A stretch of 64,000 nt of DNA from Trichuris trichiura (lineage: Eukaryota; Nematoda; Enoplea; Trichinellida; Trichuridae), in contig JBAJFE010000045.1 in the NCBI GenBank assembly GCA_037903355.1, positions 310,001 through 374,000 of the forward strand, given 5' to 3'. The translations under genes and the position numbers were made by a program. Below the pieces are notes generated by a model, which saw nothing but the letters and a program-made list of their open reading frames with translations, ran no database searches and was not told the origin of the DNA. Shown here in pieces: positions 12,717 to 22,688 of the stretch; within the stretch, counting starts at the first letter, position 1; each line of letters starts with the position of its first letter.

Positions 12717-12914
12717 TCATCCGTTTAGGCGGTGCATTGTTGAGGCGGAGAAAGGACTCATACTCGTTAAGCTGATACGTATTACAAGTACAGCATGCAT
12801 GGAAGTGAATTAAATCTATAAATGTCGTGTGTCCGCATCGCTGCTGCTAATTATCCCTCAATGGCATATGTGCACTGTATGCGTTGACTTGTATACGTAA
12901 GCTGAAATCTACTT
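12717..12914. other. short intergenic spacer between convergent genes
   Basis: This is 198 bp between the SNRPF stop and the end of the possible minus-strand gene at 12915-13319. It presumably holds the 3' UTRs. No classic AATAAA is obvious, though CTATAAATG occurs near 12820. Confidence 0.4.
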
Positions 12915-13319
12915 TTATGTGCGCCGGCTGAATTCTTGGGAGTCTCCATTGCTAATACAAAAGGCGGGACGTTCCCTGGCAAAGAAAGCGTACAACTGCC
13001 AAGTAATTTTTTTTGGAAATCGATCTAAGGCAACAAAACTTGAATTTTGTACAGTAGGCGTTTCACTTAATAAATATCGAAAACATTTTGCCTCTTGACA
13101 AAATACGTTAAAGTTCACAAGGTTGAATAGCTTGCTCGGTTTAGTCACATTAGTTTTGGTGATTACGGTAAACAACTTTAGCCGGGAAAAATGTAAGCTT
13201 TTTACGACCTCATTAAGGTAATCTAATCGCAAAACCGTCAAAGTATCAGCCATCGACTGTTCTCCATTAATTCGCACAGGAGGACAGGTTTTCACTGCGT
13301 CAAGTTCGTACAATAGCAT
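12915..13319 (-). CDS. possible intronless small gene, 134 aa, unknown
   Basis: A 405-nt ATG-to-TAA frame lies on the minus strand, convergent with SNRPF and starting 90 bp from the plus-strand gene at 13409. A shared divergent promoter would therefore be possible. The translation has a balanced composition with alternating hydrophobic and charged residues (for example LTVLRLDYLNEVVKSLHF), but I recognise no family. No splice sites are needed. It may be real or a chance frame. The neat spacing between its neighbours is the main argument for it. Confidence 0.35.
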   Translation of the reverse strand: MLLYELDAVKTCPPVRINGEQSMADTLTVLRLDYLNEVVKSLHFSRLKLFTVITKTNVTKPSKLFNLVNFNVFCQEAKCFRYLLSETPTVQNSSFVALDRFPKKITWQLYAFFARERPAFCISNGDSQEFSRRT

Positions 13320-13408
13320 TCCTTGATTGGTAGGTTAGCGTTTCTACGGTAATACGTTTCTTGCACATTCCAAATTGTTTTGGGTTGTTTTCCATTTTTG
13401 GGCAAGGC

Positions 13409-14166
13409 ATGTCATACGACTGGGTTCCAAACAACAACGTAGATATGAACGATGGTTGTTCAATTCCTGGTTACATTTCTTACGGTAAACATTAAGTGGG
13501 CTTGTTTTTCACTGAACAGTGTAGCGGCTTTGAATGTACACATTTTTGTACTAATGAAATGGATAGCTTCTTCTGCACTGCAACTGAAATTGTAAAGCAA
13601 TATCTTAGGAGAGGCCTGAATGCTTCTGCGCCAAAGCTTTAGAAAAATGCTTTTTTATGACGGCTGCATTTATCGTATCTTGCTTTAGCCTATCCTTTGT
13701 ATAGTTGAAACTGCAATCTTTAAAAATTCCCTAACTGAACGGTATTTTAGGGTCCCCTGCAAGCCTTCGAATAGTCAAAGATGACCATCTGGCAAATAAA
13801 ATTTCGCTGTCGCCGGTGCCCAGCCTTTTGTCGCTGCGGATAGTTGAAACTCCTCCGGAAATCCGTATGCGTTATAAGGATGCAGCCAAGTTCCTAATTT
13901 GGCCAACCCATCAGCTTAACCAGGTGCAAACAAGTTCTCAGCAGGACTCGCGCTGGGGCTATACAGGCGGAAAAGTTCAAAAGTCAAGTACATTTATGGG
14001 CACACCAAATTCGGTATTCAAAACGTCAGCAATATCAACGAACATGCCTCGGTCATCTTTTCGTTTGGGTTCATTTCGCGTAACGCCCAGAAGGCCTTTG
14101 CTTGCTATACCATCTTCCGCTCCTGCCAAGACAACTTTGGAATCGAAGGTCTGCACCGCCATTTGA
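13409..14166 (+). CDS. predicted two-exon gene, 163 aa, unknown function
   Basis: Exon 1 (13409-13484) begins with ATG and ends at TACG|GTAAAC. Exon 2 (13751-14166) follows GGTATTTTAG and ends in TGA. The phases match exactly: one base in exon 1 plus two in exon 2 make a Gly codon. The predicted protein begins MSYDWVPNNNVDMNDG. It continues through a segment containing ETPPEIRMRYKDAAKFLIWP and ends in a Ser/Thr/Pro/Arg-rich tail with repeated FRLGSFRVTPRR-type basic motifs. I see no signal peptide, transmembrane helix or known domain. A disordered, possibly phosphorylated adaptor-like tail is plausible but unproven. Confidence 0.5.
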
Positions 14167-15565
14167 ATCCGATACAGTTCTTATTGACGCATTGGAGCGA
14201 CGCGGTTGGTTGACCGTTTCAGTTTCAGGAACGAAAACAGAAGCGCCGCTCAGCGAGTACCTCCGTTGCTGAGGTTACTCGATTCTGAATTGAATAGTGC
14301 TCATCTATCTGCAAGCTCAATTCCTTTCTCCATTGCCAGGTATATTTTGGCAATTTGTTTCTATTTCTGAGGCATGGATATCTTTTGCATCTTGTCTGTC
14401 GTACTTAGAGAATGTCATAGCTGAAGCCTAGCATGGTGACTGCTATTGTCTTGACGAGAATGGAGCTGATTGATTCAGCGGATTCCAAACGTCACGCTTT
14501 ACAATTGAGGCTGATTTCACGTGCAAGTTGGGGCCTACACTGCCTGCTAACAAATGTTTACCAATTTTGTACTAGTAATTCTTGCCGTAGTGACAAATTG
14601 CTTGTCGAAATTGCAGTATTATCCGCTCTAAAATAATCTTGCAATCATGACACTGAGATGTTTTCGTATTCTTCTATAGGCAACATTCTCTTAAAGTGAT
14701 TGTAACGGAAAGCGAAGTTTACACATAAGCAAAGTTAAACCAGCGCGATAGCTTGTTTTTATGTTTACGGGTATAATATATGAAATCAACTTGGTGCCAT
14801 AACTTTTTTTCTTGTACTCTTTTCGGCGACTTTTTGACCCTCGTACAGTAGGTTTTGTTTTTGTTGTTTTTCTTATTATTTTGTTTTTACTTTCGAGTAT
14901 TTAAGAATTAGTTGGGAAACTCAACCTCGCGCGCACTGCAGTTGCATCCCGCCTAGGCATAATGATCGGAACAAGAGTGACTACTCTTGAAAATTTGTTA
15001 TACGCTGCGAACATTTTCTTAAAACCAAACAAACTATGCAATCCGGTTGGTACGGGAAAATTCTTAGTGACTTTTAGACTTGCCAAAATGGCCGCATTTG
15101 GAAGATAAACCGTTGTGTAGTTGTTTCTACGCAAAAAATTGATTCCTTTCCAAGAGCGGTAGTCGCAAAGAAGTAAGGTCGAGTAAAACTGAGCGGCTAT
15201 GCAAATTTTGCACCAACCTAAATATCGGTCTTTGCAAGAGCACTGGAGCTGAATTGGTGCTTTGATGTTTTCACTGTATGATAACAATGAGGAATGTCCC
15301 TAACAAGTGAAAAACAGCGATGAAGCAAAACATGATTATTCAAAAAAATGTCTGTCTTATTATTTACGCATAAGTCCAATATTCTTAACTTCCTAAACAG
15401 TTTAAGGTTTTCTCTTCTTTGAATAGTTCACGTAATCAAGGTTACGCTGTGTTAACATGTCACGTTCTGTTAAATATTCATTGCTTGTACATGCTAACAG
15501 TTTGTCCGGCGAACCTTAAAGGTTGAAAACATGATGCTTTTGTACGGGAGCATGTGTTTTCATAT
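14167..15565. other. AT-rich interval without a supportable gene
   Basis: Several T-rich runs occur (for example 14805-14890). A minus-strand frame of 128 codons lies at 14901-15287, without splice or family support. I do not call a gene here. Confidence 0.4.
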
Positions 15566-15784
15566 TGAAAAATATCTTTATTACGGATTCTCTCCCGTTG
15601 TGAAGTAAAACAAAAAGATTTTTCTTTTCTTCCGGAGCTTTCGGGTCTTTCGCGACCCGTCTTCAGCGGTGAGATTATGTGTAGTCAAGACGGGTCGCGA
15701 AAGACCCGAAAGCTCCGGAAGAAAAGAAAAATCTTTTTGTTTTACTTCACAACGGGAGAGAATCCGTAATAAAGATATTTTTCA
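15566..15784. repeat. perfect 98-bp inverted repeat with 23-bp spacer
   Basis: Positions 15566-15663 and 15687-15784 are exact reverse complements by eye, separated by 23 bp. A smaller hairpin, CGGGTC-TTTCGC-GACCCG, is nested near the inner end of each arm. The palindromic 12-mer ACCTTAAAGGTT occurs just outside both ends (about 15524 and 15786). A perfect arm match implies a recent origin or gene conversion, in contrast to the decayed elements around it. It may be a foldback MITE or an inverted duplication. No open frame lies inside. Confidence 0.9.
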
Positions 15785-16029
15785 ACCTTAAAGGTTGAAC
15801 AAATTATTGTTACATGAGTCCTCGTTGTTCACATTCGCTCATCTTTTCGATCTTGCTTGCAAGATAATTATTAATGAGTAAATCAACTGACAAATCATTG
15901 TCAAAAAGCCAATGTTCACATAACCACCCTACATTTGACAGTACGATTACAAGAGATTTTCAGGTATTCATTTAGAAGCACTATTTGGCCGATGGTTATT
16001 TCCGGAGAAATGCCGCTTGGCCTATCCAG
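15785..16029. other. AT-rich spacer between the two inverted-repeat structures
   Basis: This 245-bp stretch begins with the outer ACCTTAAAGGTT palindrome and runs to the left arm of the large foldback element. No gene or further repeat is seen. Confidence 0.35.
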
Positions 16030-16596
16030 CTGGACTTCAAGGCAACTTGTCCTAGAAATAGCTGATCCTATTGCCGTACCTGCATTCATGTATGCAATGT
16101 GCTTGGTGTAAATCCAATATACTTAGTACCAGAAGGTATGCATACCGACTACGCAGCTAGCACGTATGTACGCAGTGCGTGCTACTTACACGTAAACTGT
16201 TTTCTGTTTTCCAACGTTTCTATAACATATGCGTAATATGGAGGTTGTATATGATATACATTCAAAATATTCATAGAATTCGCGGCATTCACGCATTATA
16301 CTTTTTGCTTATAAGCCGAATACCTGCTATAGCCGCGATTTCTGTGATGCACGTGTAGTATGTATGCTGTATGTGCTTGCATACTAAGAATACTTTCGTT
16401 ATATATGACTTCTACGTGATACGCATTGCTTATAAATAAGACATTCACGGCATAAATGCAGTATATATGTTGTATATATTTGCATAGCGAGAATATTTGG
16501 TGTATGTATAGCATAATATACTTTGCTTATAAAGAGGATATTTGAGATATATAGGGTCTACAGCCACATGTGCAGTATTTGTAGCGTATACTTTGG

Positions 16597-17884
16597 GTTG
16601 TTTCATAAGTTCGTTCCGCTTTTTTCGACTACTTTAACTTAATTTTTTCCATCGAAAATACAAACTCTTTAGTCAACAGTGTATTCCCCTTCACTATTTA
16701 CGACTTCTTCTCAACGACTGGCCAGCTGTTCTATCCCGCCTCAGTAGAAATGTGGGGGTTTGGAGGAGAAGAAGTCGGAGAACCATTTTTGGAGGTCTTC
16801 GTCATTATTGAAGGAAACACCGCGCTAATTGACAGCGAGCGAACAGAAAAGGTGATAGTCGGATGGAGCGAAGTCAGGGGAATAACCCGTATGGGGAAGC
16901 ACCTCCCATCCGAGTTCTTGGATGGCTGTTTTTGTGATTATTGCTGTGTGCGGTCGGGCATTGTCGTGCTGCAGCATGACGTCATGTTGCTTATTTTGCC
17001 TTTTCTGCTGAACTGCGCTCGCCAACGCCGTAATTTTTCCACATAAATTGTGGCGGTGATAGTCTGGTTCCTTGGAAGCAATTCGAAATGTATAACACCC
17101 TCACAATCCCACCAGACGGACAGCATAGTCTTTCGTTCGTGCAATTTGGGCTTCGCTCGCGGGGTTGGATCCTTACCAGGACTCAGCCACTCCTTCCTTT
17201 GTTTCATGTTAACGAACAGACACCACTTCTCGTCACTTGTAATGATCTGCCTGAAAAATGGGCGACGTTGGGCCACGGCTTGACGGTATCGAGCGAGAAG
17301 AGAACCTGCGGCAGAAATGCGCCGAATTTTGTCATCTCGACTCAGCTGATGTGGCACTCATAATCCCATTTTCTGTACTTTTCCCATAGATGGCAAATGT
17401 CGGCTCACAGTTACATGGCTGCAGCCAATCTTTTCAGCCAGTTTGCTTGTCGACTGTCGTGGATCTTCGTGCACTAGGGCGTTCAGTCTCTCTTCATCAA
17501 AATTGCTTGGCCTCCCTGACTTCTCACTGTCACTCAGATTGAAATTTCCCTCCCTAAAGCGGGAGAACCACTTTCTAGCTGCTCGATCACTGATAGCCTC
17601 CTCCCCGTAGACCGCCTGGATCTTTTCAGCCGCTGCGACAGCACTTAATCCTTCGTTATACAGGAAAAGCAGCACGTGTCGGAGATGCTCCTTTTTGTCG
17701 ACCTGACACTCCATCTTTCCAGTTAAGCTGAAACTTCTCAGGAGCGCGATATTAAAATTTAACTGTAGTAACTTGCAGATAACATCGAGAGGTATTGAAT
17801 GATATATACTGCTTGGCATGAGGGCAACTGCATAAAAAAAGAATTTACTTCTAAAGAAAACGGAACGAACTTATGAAACAACCC
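16597..17884 (-). mobile_element. mariner-family DNA transposon (inactive)
   Basis: Terminal inverted repeats TGGGTTGTTTCATAAGTTCG face each other at about 16596 and 17885, and the length is about 1.29 kb, normal for mariner. It sits at the junction of the left arm and loop of the foldback element. A clean TA duplication is not visible. The minus-strand transposase is described separately. Confidence 0.9.
16667..17714 (-). pseudogene. mariner transposase, broken by one nonsense codon and frameshifts
   Basis: Reading from ATG at 17714, the N-terminal helix-turn-helix region is clear (RHVLLFLYNEGLSAVAAAEK, then DRAARKWFSRFREGNF and SGRPSNFDEERLNALV). The WVPHQLS motif has lost its Trp codon to TGA near 17358. 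The first catalytic Asp lies in TSDEKW. A frameshift near 17000 moves the reading frame before the second (LQHDNARPH) and third (YSPDFAPSDYHLF) acidic motifs. These fit the DD34D signature of mariner. The C-terminal SKPPHFY region follows near 16750 and contains further stops. The few lesions indicate fairly recent death compared with the copia element further on. Confidence 0.9.
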
Positions 17885-18690
17885 ATTACTTACCTACAGG
17901 GCACATTTATGCCATATACGGTATGGATGCAGTGTAACTTGGTTTTAAATAAAATATCTGTGATATCCCGGATTTCCAGGCGCACTTATAGTATCTATAG
18001 TGCATATTCTTCACGGAGCGAATATTAATGGCACCTATAGAATAGTGATACCTAGTGTCCCTGCGGTGCGCATGCAGTGTACCACATATGGAGTATGTCC
18101 TGTAGGCAAGTATTCATACAATAGATAGCGTATGCGTGGGTGTAGATCTTGTATATCACAAATATCGTACTTGTAAGCATCGTATAGCGTATTTATGGCA
18201 CATATACTTTAAATATTCCCGCCGTGCAAGTAATACAACATAGATACTGCATCTATGCCGTAAAGACCATTTAGGTCGCATATAATCGATTTATAAGCAA
18301 TTTGTACCATACAGAAGTCATACATAACGTAAATATTCCTCGTATGCAAATGCGTACAGCATACATACTACACGTGTACCATAGAAATGTGGCTGTAGCA
18401 GATATTCGGCTCATAGGCAAAGTATACTGCGTGAATGCCTCAAATTCCATGAGAGCCTTGAATGTGTACCATATACCACCTCCATATTACGCATATGTTG
18501 AGGAAATTTTGGAGAACAGAGTAGCATATGCTGCGTACATACGTGCTAGCTCGTAGATGCTATACATACCGTCTACGCACGATGTGTATTATGTTTACAC
18601 CAAGCAAATTGTATACGTGAATGCAGGTATGGCAAAAGGACCAGTTGCTTCTAGAATAAGTTGGTTTGAAGTCAAGTTGAAGCACACTCG

Positions 18691-21600
18691 GTTGGTTCAA
18701 CTATTTAAATATTCTGCCTTGCAGCAAGAAGCACAAGCAAAATTGTAAGATCGATTCTTCCTTGAAATATTGACAAGGGGCTTATTTCTAAATTTTGCGT
18801 CAGATTTTAAAACTACACGTGCATATGTTTGCCAATGACATGACCAATTGTCAAAGGGCAGCCGTACTAGCCATATTTTGAATATACAGGTCGTATTATT
18901 TGCGCAGTCCAACATGCGGCATATGAAACGTGTCAGTGTTGACATTTTTATCTGTTTTTATTCCCTCCAACCGTGTAAGTAAAATTTACCTTTCCGCACT
19001 CAGCCGTTACGAGTGATTGTAGAAGCGACGGTAGCAATTTAGCGAAGTCCCATTTTTTACTACAGAAAAGCTTATTGAGCGTCTAGTTTTCGCGCTTCGG
19101 CGATCTTCGCTCGGCGTTTGCTCTACATAAATAGTCAATGGATTGGCAGAGTACGCTTTAGTCTAATTTCTGCATTTCTGAAAATCTTTGCGTTGTCGCT
19201 TGCAGCGTCAGTGCACTGATAGTTTTTCAAAAAGATGTTACAGCGTGACCAGAGTAAGCTAAAGAGACTGACGACTTTACGCATGACTACAACATGTACT
19301 ACTGCATGATGAAGCCGCGGTACTCCAAGTTGGCACTTAAACCTTTGTTTAGATGGAAGCAGTGGTGACAAAATATGCTCTGTTCAGGTTCAATGCTTTA
19401 TTTCTGCACGCTATTATTTGTAGCAAACCGATTATATTGAGCATGATAGTGGGCTTTAACAGTCTGCATACTTTTCATAAAACTTTTTTGTCTTTTAGAC
19501 TCTGGCAGTGCTTTTCACATTCTATCTATTCTTTGGTGATCTGCGGTAGAAAAGGAATGATCTTGCGTATCACCATTTTGCATAAAGCATTGCTCACCGA
19601 CTGTAGTTGACGAGTCGTATGAAGTTTGAAGCCGACAATGACTACGTCGTCTTCTAGCAGCTGCGATTACGACAAACGCAAGACATTTTTAATACTAACT
19701 TTATTGCGTGACAAATGTTGCTGTCCTTCCTTCTATCTGCATAGGCATACTTGGACTTCCGTTGCGTAGGTTCGCCCAACGCGCTTCTTAAGTCCAAGCT
19801 TAACGGGTCTCGCTCTATCTCTCATGGCAACTCGGCTTTAACGCTGGTTTTCTCTCTTTTGTATTTCGCACGGTCTTACAAGCCTTTTTTTTGACACTTT
19901 CCTTTAATGACAAGCAGATAGAATATACATTCCGAGCAAAATTCTTGAAGCACTTTATGTTTTAACCGCTTCGAACTTGAGCCTTTGTCTTGACTTTCTT
20001 TCAGCTTTTGAAATCTTCACGTCGCGCAGCAGTAAAGCTGTCCAAATACGTTTTGCGTAATATGAAGTTGTCCATTTTTCCGCCCAATAAGTAGCCGAAA
20101 ACATCATTTGCTTACCCGTCCGTCTAAGTAACCTCCTTTTCCTACTGTTCACTTGCGCGCGCTTTTGATTTTGTCTAACGGAAAATAGTCGCGCGATTGG
20201 AAATGCTTACAGAAGCGAATCTACTTTACTGATGGTTACCTGAATACACTTTTGCCTTTGCGTTGCTAGCGCAGCTCAAAACAAGCAGAGTTATTGACTT
20301 GGATTTAAGTAATGTCGGAAAGTGACCAACCAATCTGACTGTCAAATATAGGCGCAACGTTTTTATTGATATTTTTTATTGTTTAAATATTGCAGTGGCT
20401 GAGAACCGAGACGCAGATGAGCCTTAAGCCGATAAGATAAAGCATCAATGATTTATTGGTTTACGACGGTGCAAAAAGCTATGTGCCTTCAGCGTTGAAC
20501 AGTTTTCTCTCAGTATCCTGTAGCTTCAATGTCATTATTGCCTATCGAAACATCTGCTCAGATTATCTTAGAATTTTTCATACTGTCTGTCGCTTGCTTA
20601 CCATTAGTTCCAGGGCGAAGATAACTAAAAATTCCGCAATATCATTCGGTGTTTCAACCGAGCCGCCAAAATCCCACTTGTTGACCAGTCATGGCCAGGC
20701 TTAAGCTTGTATTAATCCGCCCAGATAAACGAGCGCATGATTCAAATTAGTCTCGTAAGCAGATGCGGAAGTGCGAGGGACACTTTTGAAAAAGTTTCTC
20801 ATTTCGAGCTTGTTCTGCTGCAGCGCGTGCAGGCTTGTCGTTACCATTCGGTCGATTCAATTTTTCCTGCCGAAAACGTTGCTGCGCGTTTGCTTCAAGC
20901 GTTCAATGCCTTTTCGTATAAACGTATATGCAAAGCAAGTTTTCAAAGTGGTCAGCCGTTGGTGCCACGTAATTGCAACCGGTTGCCAATGGAAAGTGAA
21001 TGCGCATAGGTGCTTCGATTTCATAGACACGTATTCTAATAGGAAGTGGCTGTATTTGGTGGCTGCTCTCTTCTAATTGCCTGCCAGCCTGCATAGCGTG
21101 GAATGCAGGGACTATACGGATGCTCAACAATGTCATCTGTCTTTACGCTGAACCAAATGTTGATGCGCTAGCCGTGATGTTTCGTCAACCGCCGGCAACT
21201 GCATGGTTGGACGTGCCCATTCGTCATTTGACATCGACCACGCCATGAGATGGCGATTTCAGTGGCGCAGATGGCGTCAGATTCGTTCCGAAGTTGATGC
21301 CAGCCGACTGGCACGAAAATTTCTTTCCATCAAAACTATGTCTGCCATTGGACCATTGCGGCTCGGCAGTAAGGTCAGATAATGGGCTTTAATGTCACCA
21401 AGCGTATGCAGTCAGTTGGAGTTTCATATTTTCAGTCAGCGGCGTATGGACTTCGTTGTACGATTGACATGCATTAAATAGAGATCGTAATCGAAACTGG
21501 GTTTCTCTCTGGCGGCAGCAGTTGTCCGCCATCCGTTGCCATTACAACCATTCTGGACCTTTTCCACATGTGGTTGGCGGCTTCCAGTCGGCAAGCAAGA

Positions 21601-22000
21601 GGTAACTATTAACTAATCGAACATGCCTTTTCTTATTATTGAATTCCTTCGCACCTCTCTCCTCGCTTGCTTTTCTTCGTGCCGGAACATTTTACACCTT
21701 TTTACGGCCATAGGAATTCTTTGTGCTTTTTCCACAGCGGCGTTACCTCCTCAACACATAATTATCCATTTCGGCCGTTCAAAAACTTTTATTTCAGCGG
21801 AAGCATTTTGTTTCCAATCATTCTTGCTACAATGCTTTGCATGGCTGCGTGCATCAATCAGTCTACTCCTCTTAAATCAACTCATTTATTATTGGCGAAA
21901 TGTCGGGCATCTTTTGGGCGAGCGTTTAAATTTCGGCGAAGGCGGCAATAGCTTGCTTAATGCATGCCGGCCCGTTGAGTAGGATAATAATACGGCGGCT
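18691..22000. other. long interval without a supportable gene
   Basis: I examined frames such as 19353-19610, 20456-20704 and 20737-21076. None shows a protein signature or a consistent splice structure. GC content rises towards the right end, approaching the promoter of the phosphatase gene. Confidence 0.4.
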
Positions 22001-22260
22001 TTGGTTAAAATTTCGTCCTCCTTCGTCGGATCTCAATTTCGCGACGGCACGGCGCGGTTGCTAGATTGACATGCGAACGTTGCCGCGCGCAGTGCGGCCA
22101 AGTCGAAACGGTAAATTAATGAGCGCCATTGGCGATGTGTCAACACAGCGACGACAGGCGAGGCATTTCCGGTAGGCGCGCGAGCGCGCGCGCAAAAGGG
22201 CACCGTTGCTCAACGGCAAAGCGGTTTCCAATCGGACGAACTTGGTTTGCTCTGCTTGAT
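22000..22260 (+). promoter_or_regulatory. CpG-rich putative promoter region of the receptor phosphatase gene
   Basis: This 260-bp block is markedly richer in CG dinucleotides than its surroundings, with runs such as CGCGAGCGCGCGCGC near 22180. It lies 430-690 bp upstream of the start codon at 22689. No TATA box is evident. Calling it a promoter rests on composition and position only. Confidence 0.35.
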
Positions 22261-22688
22261 TGATAGTTTACTGTAATATGCGAACCTGAAGCTCAACCTC
22301 AGGACTGTATCTTCTTTGAAAGATGGATCAGCGGGCCAATTGTTAATTTCCGCATGCTCAGTCGGTAAGGTATAAGTTTACATTTTGCTAGCGATTGCGA
22401 CGCCATCGTCCGGGAATGTTCAAAGAGTTAGACAAGCTGGTTTCGCGCGTCCTTATGTACTTGTCGTCTATCTTAATACTCCAGTAACTGTGCGCGCCTT
22501 TTTCTGGCGCGTAATTTTCTTCCCGCCAGTTGATAATATCGGCTTCGTCGTTCTGGTACTTCACGTTTCTCTTCGCGTTTATTTGGCACTTCATTTTGAC
22601 GCAGAGGCAGAAAATGCGCCTCTGTTGTAGAGTGAGAGAAGTTGGTCTGTCAGTCAGTGGCGACCTGACGAGCGCTGCGCCCGTCCTA

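Larger units (their letters stand above)
16030..18690. mobile_element. large foldback (inverted-repeat) element, interrupted by a mariner
   Basis: The left arm (about 16030-16595) matches the right arm (about 18110-18690) in inverted orientation over some 570 bp at roughly 70-75% identity by eye. Anchor matches include TTGCCGTACCTGCATTCA at 16071 against the complement of 18620-18637, the shared block AGCTAGCACGTATGTACGCA near 16155, and CATATGCGTAATATGGAGG near 16227. Within each arm, units of about 100-120 bp recur (GCTTATAA followed by GATATT, and TTGCATA-type blocks), so the arms are themselves degenerate tandem repeats. About 225 bp (17885-18110) is left as a loop. Excluding the mariner, the element is about 1.4 kb and encodes nothing. 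Terminal bases and target duplication are not resolved. Confidence 0.75.

Noticed and set aside
14901..15287. Minus-strand 128-codon frame.
   Set aside because: No splice partners or known motifs; AT-rich surroundings.
15660..15730. Hammerhead-ribozyme-like core on the minus strand (CTGAAGA, stem-loop GGGTC/GACCC, then GAAA).
   Set aside because: There is an extra base between CTGAAGA and stem II, no UH cleavage site with stems I and III could be drawn, and the CTG comes from the spacer. Probably coincidence of the inverted repeat.
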